Shown: positions 16,879-23,240 of the stretch, piece after piece
How positions within the stretch are numbered: the stretch's first letter is position 1
Layout of the letters: each line of letters opens with the position of its first letter
NCBI GenBank assembly: GCA_003427395.1
Contig: BFEA01000001.1
Coordinates: 5,146,674 to 5,169,913, forward strand
DNA: 23,240 bases
Source of the DNA: Chara braunii
Lineage: Eukaryota; Streptophyta; Charophyceae; Charales; Characeae
Direction of reading: 5' to 3'
The notes under the pieces: model-generated
The model's database searches: none
Told to the model about the DNA's origin: nothing
What the model saw: only the letters and a program-made list of their open reading frames with translations
Made by a program: the position numbers and the translations under genes

Positions 16879-17835
16879 ATGGCGGCCACCAGAGCGATCG
16901 ATGCCAAGGGGAAGAGGAGAACAGGACGCACAACGATGTATTACCAGGGAGCGATGCGTCTGCCCACTCAAGGTAACGAGGTCCCCCAGCAAGGAGACAC
17001 AGCCATGATTGAACCCCCTCAGCATGAGGTACACTCCAGGGGCAGGGAACAGCAGCAAAAAGCGACGACAGGGTCTCAGATAGATGCCCTGCCAAGCGTC
17101 GAACAGATGCAAAGGACAAAGGAACGCGTTGAATCTCAGGTCTCCCCGACCGCTTCCTCTACCTCATGGGCTGATAAAGCAACGCACCTGTACAGTGGCG
17201 AATCCCTTTCAGTCCAGCGGGGGGAAGAAGGGGCAAAGCACCTGTACAGTGGCAAATCCCTTTCAGTCCAGCGGGGGGAAGAAGGGACACTGGGCCAAAA
17301 CTGGCAGATTCCACTCGACAATCTTAGAACCACCTGTGCTTTCTTCCTCTAACAGGGTTTTTTATGATGATGCCAACGACAAGATCGGGTAGATCAGGAA
17401 AAAGCTCGCCGCGCTCAAAGGGAGCGAGGAGAGGGCACGATATTTTTTCCTTATACAACCGGTCTCATCATCAGTTTACACAGTCATTTGCATGTTCGAT
17501 GCTGACTAGAGGCTGGTGGATACTTGGCGCAATGTGCGTTGCGGTCGATCGGAAGTTCAGATCTACCGGTGGTCCCCCAGAGACAGCAGAGCACGAACGA
17601 AAAACATGACCAACTCATGGTCGGCTACTGCTAGGTAGAATACCGACACATCCCGATCGACATCCAAGCATCGTTTGTGTAGGACCTGGTGCTCAAATAC
17701 GATATAGTTGACTTTATTGAACCCCTGCTCTCATATGTTGTTTCTCGTAATGATTATCTGATGGTTGCCTTAGATCTGTCAACGGACCACATATTCCAAA
17801 CCAATGACAACTGCGTTTTTCGCATGAAGTTATGA
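16879..17835 (+). pseudogene. LINE ORF1-like (gag-like) remnant
   Basis: Starts with ATG in good context (GACCATGGCG). Residues 1-95 are low in known motifs. Then comes SSTSWADKA, a phrase like those near the start of LINE ORF1 gag-like proteins. After a frameshift at a 54-bp duplication the sequence continues as GKKGHWAKTGRFHSTILEPP (part of a zinc-knuckle-like motif lacking its Cys residues), FYDDANDKIG, stop, IRKKLAALKGSEERARYFF, SVYTVICMFDAD, stop, RLVDTWRNVRCGRSEVQIYRW. After a further frameshift it reads LVLKYDIVDFIEPLLSYVV, DYLMVALDLSTDHIFQTNDN and CVFRMKL, ending at 17833-17835. ORF1 proteins coat LINE RNA. The assignment is by style of sequence and could be wrong in detail. Confidence 0.5.
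17184..17285. repeat. 49-bp near-exact tandem duplication, 54-bp period
   Basis: 17184-17232 and 17238-17286 differ at one base (GTGGCGAATCCC against GTGGCAAATCCC). Lies within the ORF1-like remnant where its frame shifts. Confidence 0.92.
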
Positions 17836-18420
17836 AAGTCATGTTCATCGCATGCTAAAACGTAGCTGGTGCATTGCAAATACCCATCGGGCATCGGATC
17901 CATTTGCCAAGGACGAGAAAGTGATGAAAGTCCTAGCGGAAATCAAACTTACTAAAAAAGTGTGCACAATGCATCCAATAGCATTCACGAATTCATCAAT
18001 TCCAAGGAGAGGATAAAAATCTTTAATCGTGATATCATTCAGTTTCGATAATCAATATGCATCCGAATTCCTCCTATCTTATTTGGCACAATTGCCACCG
18101 GAATATATCAAGGGTCAATCGTCGGTTCGATCCACACATTAGCTTCAAACTCCTTGATCCTTCGGAACGCACCGAGCCGCTCTGTCGAGGAGTATCAATA
18201 TGGAGTGCAACTAATCAGCATATGGTTCCCCGTAATTATTTTATGCTCAACCACATTCATCATGCCGATATCGTAATCGTGCAAACTCAATACGACAGCA
18301 TATCCATGCAACATATCTTTTAAAAGTTTTCATATTTCCTTGGGAATATGAGAAGGGACGGTGATCGTTGGATTAGTACTGAAAATATCTAGTTGAATTT
18401 CGGTTGTAGCGTATGCAGCG
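17828..18420 (-). pseudogene. Ty3/gypsy reverse transcriptase fragment of a second lineage
   Basis: Minus-strand frames give, in the order of a Ty3/gypsy pol, MMNVVEHKIITGNHMLI, CTPY...SSTERLGAFRRIKEFEAN, WIEPTIDP, stop, YIPVAIVPNKIGGIRMHIDY, then after an indel LNDITIKDFYP and IDEFVNAIG, and finally MGICNAPATF and HAMNMTF (about 17900-17835). These correspond to the pre-RT region, the start of the RT palm and the MPFGLCNAPATFQ motif. The catalytic YxDD part is missing because the fragment stops against the ORF1-like remnant. The wording differs from the element at 5600-7549, so it is another lineage. Heavily decayed: stops and indels throughout. Confidence 0.75.
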
Positions 18421-18429
18421 CTGCTCTTA

Positions 18430-19280
18430 ACTCCTACTTGAGTAAGTGGTTTATCCAGCTCTTTGGTATGCTCTTATGATAGAGTCTTGTCTAGGTGGTT
18501 CAATAACTTGTATCTGGCCTCCCTTACGGCTGCTTGAGGTGATTGGTTCTCTCTAGAAGTGTAGAGATCCTTATAGAAGTCTGCTATGATGGATAAGATA
18601 CCCTCGAAATCTGAAGTGACCGTGTCGCCTGTGTTCAGTCAGTCAATAAGTTTATTCCGAGTGTTGGTTTTTATCTTTTGAAAAAAGTATTTGGTCATTT
18701 TATCGCCTTATTCCAACTCTTTGACTCTTGCGCATAGGCGTAAGTCTGCGTCTTTCCATGACTTCCACTCTGTCAGTTTATGTCTGGCTGCTTCCAGCGC
18801 TTCTTCCAGTTCTGTCAAACCTGGTTGAGCAACGAGGTTTCTTTCTGTCGGTCTGAGAACTGTTTCCAGCTCCTTTTCCTTTGTTGATCTTCTGGCGATC
18901 AGAATGCGAGACGCCTTGGTCGTGGCTATGGATAGACTCCTCACCAATTGTGGGAAGGAAGCAGTACGAGTACCAAAAGCTTCACACGTCTCCACGATGT
19001 GTTGCTTCATGATGTGTGTATCCAGGAGAGAGTTATTGATTTTGAAAAAGCCAGGTCCTCTTTTTATCGTAGCTTCAAGGGCGAGGTTCAAAAATATGTA
19101 CTTGTGGTCCAGTCTCGTAGAGTACGACAGATTGCTGATTCCCGTTGTTTGGATTGCGCCCTGGAGACTTTCGTATGTGAGAAAAAATTCAGTTCGTGAT
19201 GCTGAATACGGTTGACATCGAGTCCCCACTGGATTACCCTCCTCTGGCCTCATGAGCCACATGAGCATCCAGGCACGCAT
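18430..19280 (-). pseudogene. LINE-3: ORF2 endonuclease end and linker to reverse transcriptase
   Basis: The minus-strand open frame (190 residues, 19280-18708) begins inside an apurinic-type endonuclease: SASRTEFFLTYESLQGAI and the final motif LDHKYIFLNL (family SDH; the His is kept, the Ser is Leu), then RGPGFFKINNSLL. An Arg/Lys/Glu-rich helical linker follows. After a stop at 18708-18710 the same frame goes on with GDKMTKYFFQKIKTNTRNKL, stop, DFEGILSIIADFYKDLYTS, stop and EHTKELDKPL, the standard lead-in to the LINE reverse transcriptase. There the sequence changes to gypsy pol. Not joined to LINE-1 in this window, though it could be the same family. Confidence 0.82.
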
Positions 19281-19566
19281 AGCTCCCTGTGCGGTTATCG
19301 AACCCCATAAACAAAAGGTTAAACATCACAACTCAACAAACTCAAAATGAAGTGGAGAGACACAATATATAAATTAAATTGAATAGTTGAGAAGGAAGGG
19401 GTGCGGGGAAGAGAGGGGGGTCCTCTTCAAAACAATATTTTTTCATGTCACCGCTATTTGTTGTAGTGTTCCAGTACAAGTGCACGTATTCTTATGGCTC
19501 AATAATACTTTAGGTTACGCTAATGTGGGCTAACACTGATTTACATTGAATCATGAGTATATCACC
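19281..19566. other. Unclassified sequence sharing short words with 21395-21920
   Basis: The words just inside LINE-3's upstream flank (CCTCCTCTGGCCTCATGAGC at about 19238) recur at about 21401 with one change, and CTGATTTACATTGAA (about 19534) recurs at about 21910. This suggests two diverged copies of an unknown repeat. No gene recognised. Confidence 0.4.
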
Positions 19567-19800
19567 GACGTTGGCCGGAGCTGGGGTTTGGTTGCGCTGC
19601 CCTGTAACCTGAGTTATGTGGGGGTTTGAGGTCTGGTAGAGAGATTTGGGGAATTGTCGAGGGTGGAAGGCAATCCAGTGGCTGACCGCGAGCTGCTACT
19701 AAGACGACGTGGGTCGGAGCTAGGGTGGGTCGCGCCGCCCTGTAACCCAGCGGCTGGGGGTGTGAGGCCTGGTAGCGCTTGGTATCGAGGATAGGTGGGT
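19567..19800 (+). repeat. GC-rich dimer repeat, copy A (139-bp offset)
   Basis: Two monomers begin GACGT at 19567 and 19706. The monomer pattern is GACG-TGGCCGGAGCTGGGG, TGTAACC, then GTGTGAGGCCTGGTAG. The whole dimer recurs at 20040 and 20796. No coding meaning found. 19801-20039 shows nothing recognisable. Confidence 0.8.
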
Positions 19801-20039
19801 TGAGGCAGCTATAGGATGGCCAGTTGAATAGCACTGGGGTAACGTGATTTTGATTATATCGGGTTCAAAATTATCCTAATTGGTTCTCAATTTTTACAAA
19901 CATTTTTGTTGTTCTCGGTTGCTTTTGATGGTCTTGAAAATGCTTTAGGATTATGGGTACTTCTTGCAATTCGTTTTAGGAGTTTAGGCTTCTTTGATGC
20001 TGTTATATTCATGGATTTGCAGTTTTTCGATGCCAGAGC

Positions 20040-20255
20040 GACGTTGGCTGGTGCCGGGGAGTTGCCTTGTAACATGTTGATAGCAGGAGTGTGAGGCCTG
20101 GTAGAGAGATATTGGGATTCCTTGGGGCGGGCATTCCAAGGGCAAACCAAAGGTGGTTGTCGGGACGACGCTGGCCGGAGCCGAGGTGAGTTGTGTTGGG
20201 TTGTAACCTAGTAGGGCGGGGGCATTAGGCCTGGGAGAGCTTGGGAGGGAATAAG
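20040..20255 (+). repeat. GC-rich dimer repeat, copy B (127-bp offset)
   Basis: Monomers begin at 20040 and 20167, sharing GACG-TGGC-GG, TTGTAAC and GGCCTGG with copies A and C. Shorter offset than A and C through internal deletions. Confidence 0.75.
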
Positions 20256-20327
20256 ACGATGTTAGAGAATTTTAGAGGGTTTTGTTAGGGATTCCAGGGG
20301 TTCTGACCATTCGAAGGACTTTTGTGG

Positions 20328-20332
<5 letters not shown>

Positions 20333-20358
<26 letters not shown>

Positions 20359-20488
20359 CAAACATCGCTGCCGGACGTAGGAGGGATGCTGGTAAGAGCA
20401 GACACCCCTTCTACTGACCCGTCTATTGGATGGCTCCATTCTATAGGTGGGGGGCTGCACCTGCTGGAAACCGGGTCGAGCGTCCCAT
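20333..20488 (-). repeat. Repeat family Y, copy 3, with poly(A) end
   Basis: The reverse complement reads ATGGGACGCTCGACCCGG, CCAGCAGGTGC, then TAGAATGGAGC, and ends GATGTTTGAAAA, matching 21281-21369 except for a block missing there. The T26 at 20333-20358 is the poly(A) tail on the element strand. It lies between dimer copies B and C, so it may be an insertion in that repeat region. 20489-20795 shows no recognised gene. Confidence 0.65.
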
Positions 20489-20795
20489 TACATCATGAAT
20501 CCGAGCCAGAACACATCATAGTTGTCCTTAGTCAGTCCCTCCTTTATCCAATCCCCCAGTCCCGTGCCCTCCAGTGTGGCTCTCTTTTTTGACTTAGTAA
20601 TTGTTGCTTGAGTAGCCTAGCAATTGGTCAACATTTATCCATGATTTTCCAAAATTTTCCTGAACTCCTTTAATAGTTCTCCAAAAAAGAAGGAGATAAA
20701 TAATGGGATCTACAGCTATGGTGCTGATTGGTGGCTTGACTCGTATTTGCCTTAGTCCTGAGTCCCAGCGGTTTGCGAATAGACGAGGCCAGAAC

Positions 20796-21070
20796 GACGT
20801 TGGTCGGTGCTGGGGCTTGGTTGCACTGCCCCGGAACTCAAGTTGTACGAGGGCATGAGACCTGGTAGAGAGATCTGGGGAGTTGTCGAGGGTGGAAGGC
20901 ACTCTAGTGTCTTTTGGTGAGCTGGTGCCTAGTCGATGCTGGCCGGAGCTGGGGCGGGACGTTTTGCCCTGTGGCCTACTAGGTGGGGGGTTTCTGGGGT
21001 GGGTCGTGCCACTCTGTAACCTAGCAGTTGGGGGCATGAGGCCTGGTACAGATCGGGCATCGGGATATGG
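20796..21070 (+). repeat. GC-rich dimer repeat, copy C (139-bp offset, partial third monomer)
   Basis: Monomers begin at 20796 and 20935. The second is followed by a partial extra unit (GGGGTGGGTCGTGCC, CTGTAACCTAGCAG, GGCATGAGGCCTGGTA). Shares GGGGA-TTGTCGAGGGTGGAAGGC with copy A, so A and C are closer to each other than to B. Confidence 0.8.
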
Positions 21071-21280
21071 GGGTGAGGCAGGTAGGGTTGGGCTGCTAAA
21101 AGGCCCTAAGGCAGGTGTTTTTTTCATTCTAAATGCTCCTTTGATCCGAGATTTGGGGGAGAGAGAATTTTAGTGTTATTGTGTGGATTACATAGTTGTC
21201 CTTCTTAGCCGAAGCCGGGTTATGGCCCCAGTATCTCAAGGATTTCTCCATAAATTTCTCAATTTCACAATATGAGTTTG

Positions 21281-21369
21281 AATGGGACGCTGGGCCCGGT
21301 TCCAGCACGTGCTGCTCCCCACGAATAGATTGGAGCATGTTTCTTTTAAAAAAAAAAGAAAAAAAAAAG
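21281..21369 (+). repeat. Repeat family Y, copy 2, with A-rich end
   Basis: GACGCTGGGCCCGGTTCCAG, then GCTGCTCCCC and ACGAATAGATTGGAGCATG, shared with 2796-2838 and with the reverse complement of 20333-20488. Ends in an A-rich tract (21347-21369). Plus orientation. Confidence 0.65.
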
Positions 21370-21570
21370 ACTTGGTTCTTGTGGTAAAAAAAAACAATAC
21401 CCTCCTATGGCCTCATGAGCATTCACCCATTCGCCAGGCTGAATTACAGCCTACAAGTAGCATACCAACGTTCACATGTTATTCATGGATGCCTCATACA
21501 TGAACTATGTAAAACACAATACGATAACATAACAATGTATGTCTTGTCAACTCGTTGAGTGCGGCTGCAC

Positions 21571-21656
21571 AAGATAAGCATGTAGGTATTCAGCATGCAA
21601 GAAACAAAATACTAAGATAAGCATGTAGGTATTCAGCGTGCAAGAAACATAATACA
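21571..21656. repeat. 43-bp tandem duplication
   Basis: 21571-21613 and 21614-21656 share AAGATAAGCATGTAGGTATT and CAGC-TGCAAGAAACA-AATAC, with two or three differences. No gene here. Confidence 0.9.
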
Positions 21657-22349
21657 AAACTGAACAGTCGGGGGGGCATAGCCCCCAACCAAGACACCTT
21701 CTCATGCCATCTCCCCTTGCCATAACACATATGTGGTTATCAATTAAAAACGTTTCAAGCAGATACCGCTAGAGGGGGAGGCGTACCAAGGGGAAGCCAG
21801 AAGGGCCGGGGCACAAGGCCCACAACAACATTTTGTCCTGCCATATCCCGTTGCCGCAACCTTGTAGTACACACATATCGCTGTGGTGTAGTAAGTATAA
21901 GGCTTACTCTGATTTACACTGAACACCGAAAACAAAAAATGACCTTTTTTGTTTTGTTTTACAAGAAAGAGCACTTTATTATCTCCAAAAATGAGGTCGG
22001 AAAACCCTCAACAAAAAACCGGAGGAAACGAAAAATCTATTCTGGGACGATTACCCGTTTAGGTGCAGGCATTAGGGGAAGCAACTAGCGACAGAATGGC
22101 CACATCCAGACCATTGTCTTGTAATCCCCACAATCCTGGGGGGGGGAAATGAGCCATCACGTCCTAAAAATTCTCACAAACCTAAAAGCACAAAAAAAAC
22201 AACGCCCTCTCAACCTACAGAGCCAAATACAAACCAAGGTACTAAGCACCAAATTCACAGAGAAAGATATATAAACAAACTACCTACACACAAGAACCTA
22301 GCCCATAAGAGGGGTCAACAAAGTGAGGGGGGGCCAACACACCAACATA
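21657..22349. other. Mosaic of short diverged repeats, no recognised gene
   Basis: Related words occur at about 21700 (CTCATGCCATCTCCCCTTGCC), 21835 (GTCCTGCCATATCCCGTTGCC) and 22351 (CTCATGTCATCCGTCCCCACC), as if one unit had been copied and decayed. A GGGGGC/GCCCCC hairpin lies at 21672-21686. Confidence 0.45.
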
Positions 22350-22503
22350 ATCTCATGTCATCCGTCCCCACCATAACATTCTATTGACTTACCATGAGGG
22401 CACGGGTGCACAGCCTGTAGTTTGTCTGTTGATGTGATTGGGGAAGGGTAAGGTAGTGATTATGTTGTGTTTATGTTTTGTCATATTCGCTATGCACAAC
22501 TTG
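22350..22503. repeat. Diverged direct repeat, copy 1
   Basis: Aligns with 22861-23007: ACTTACC-TGAGGGCA, TGTAGTTTGTCTG, GGTAAGGTAGTGATTATG and TGTTTATGTTTTGTCAT are shared with small indels. Offset about 505-511 bases. Unknown element. 22504-22860 between the copies shows no recognised gene. Confidence 0.7.
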
Positions 22504-22860
22504 TACATGTCAGTGACTGGGAGCACAAGGGCAGGGGCTAACCTCGAAAGGAAAAAAAAAGGTAATATTCTCAAATGCAGCACATATGGGTTGTATCGAA
22601 GTGCTCTGCTATTCGACAAAAGTGGACTAAATTTTTTTAAGTTTCAGGCCCGGGGGGGGGGGCGCCGTTTTGTTTTTTCTCGAGGACCGCGCCCAATACT
22701 GGTCCTGCGCCTGCAAGGACTGTCTGACACCCTAGAAACTCCTGCCTGCAATTTCAACAACCTTCCAATGCCCAATTTGGGCCAACGGGAACGAACAGTA
22801 TAACCAACAATGAAATGCCTCGAGGGTATAAAAACCCAACCATACAAACCGCTAACTAGT

Positions 22861-23007
22861 TTGCTATGTCACCCTCCTCCACCACAAAAACGTATCGACC
22901 TACCGTGAGGGCATCGGTGTGCAACCCATAGTTTGTTTGATTGATGTGGTGGTAAGGTAGTGATTATGCTATGTTTATGTTTTGTCATGTTCGTTCTACA
23001 CAACTTC
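22861..23007. repeat. Diverged direct repeat, copy 2
   Basis: Second copy of 22350-22503. Two copies at about a 510-bp spacing could be satellite-like tandem units or flanking repeats of an unnamed element; more copies outside the window would decide. Confidence 0.7.
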
Positions 23008-23155
23008 AAGAGTGTGTGGGGGGGGGATCCCAACTGATGCTTTATTGACGATGTTCATGGGATGCCGGACCCGATTGCCTACCACGTGGGCGCAGGGAAT
23101 GCAGCCCTAAGGGATTATATTTCTTTGTTGGGGTAACTACGGCGCAGTCACGAAA

Positions 23156-23182
23156 GCAGTTTGTAATTGCATTTGAAACTGC
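23156..23182. repeat. Hairpin 1 (GCAGTTT/AAACTGC)
   Basis: Seven-base perfect arms around a centre containing AATTGCAT. Closely related in layout to hairpin 2, 47 bases to the right. Confidence 0.75.
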
Positions 23183-23202
23183 GATTTAGCAGTTTAGTCA
23201 GG

Positions 23203-23234
23203 GCCCGAGTTTCAATTGCAGTTGAAACTCGGGC
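23203..23234. repeat. Hairpin 2 (13-bp perfect stem, 6-base loop)
   Basis: Arms GCCCGAGTTTCAA and TTGAAACTCGGGC pair without mismatch around TTGCAG. It lies six bases from the window end, so the element it belongs to may continue outside. No T-run follows; it is not a clear terminator, and this is nuclear-type DNA. Confidence 0.85.
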
Positions 23235-23240
23235 TGCGCA

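Noticed and set aside
16586-17119. 177-residue minus-strand open frame with a faint gag-like stretch (FYSGEDSRAFLHKF)
   Set aside because: Overlaps the better supported plus-strand ORF1-like remnant and runs into a tandem duplication. The gag resemblance is too short to support a call.
20594-21127. 177-residue minus-strand open frame rich in Pro and Ser
   Set aside because: Antisense of the GC-rich dimer repeat; no domain, composition driven by the repeat.
22826-22840. TATA-box promoter (GGGTATAAAAACCC)
   Set aside because: An isolated match inside repeat DNA with no gene downstream.
23203-23234. Rho-independent terminator
   Set aside because: Stem is perfect but no T-run follows and the DNA is of nuclear eukaryotic type.

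Overview
The window is eukaryotic nuclear DNA made almost entirely of broken transposable elements. I find no intact protein-coding gene. Plant-type Ty3/gypsy chromoviral pol, LINE ORF2 with an RVT zinc-binding domain, a hAT-type DNA transposon with an 8-bp target duplication, and an organelle-type ribosomal protein S19 fragment (closest by eye to streptophyte mitochondrial versions) suggest a streptophyte, perhaps a charophyte alga such as Chara. That placement is inference. Two stretches are Illumina Nextera transposase adaptor left in the assembly, so local order cannot be taken at face value everywhere.

Layout. 1-1870 (+): the 3' end of one Ty3/gypsy element (integrase C-terminus with a stop at the GPY/F motif, chromodomain-like tail, polypurine tract, probable 3' LTR). 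2193-2888: two polyadenylated retroposon 3' ends (families X and Y). 2908-3081: a 73-bp sequence present twice around a partial Nextera adaptor. 3554-3863: six copies of a ~50-bp repeat with tRNA-promoter-like motifs. 4657-5338: two diverged copies of a GC-rich repeat. 5562-5599: a complete 38-bp Nextera mate-pair junction, after which a second Ty3/gypsy element begins abruptly (gag tail, protease, reverse transcriptase; 5600-7549), with three stops in one frame and a perfect 78-bp in-frame duplication.

7734-7997 is an AT-rich island with a minus-strand rps19-like fragment joined to an X repeat. From about 8400 to 15440 the minus strand carries LINE remains: a linker fragment (8600-8840), LINE-2 (about 9890-11964) and LINE-1 (about 11986-15440). 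LINE-2 is split by a hAT-like element (11405-11906) with exact 8-bp target duplications; the matching part of LINE-1 serves as the empty site. A tRNA-like sequence that may head a SINE lies at 9515-9585.

15441-16878 holds a long AG microsatellite and a 64-bp duplication but no recognised gene. 16879-17835 (+) is a LINE ORF1-like remnant. It abuts a minus-strand gypsy reverse transcriptase of a different lineage (about 17828-18420), which in turn joins a LINE endonuclease/linker fragment (about 18430-19280, minus). 19567-21070 has three dimers of a ~130-bp GC-rich repeat, and 21400-23010 is a mosaic of short diverged repeats. The window ends with two related hairpins whose stems differ by compensatory changes.

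The elements interact only as a nesting history. Several short tandem duplications (17 to 82 bp period) recur inside otherwise unrelated elements and are the most general unexplained feature.
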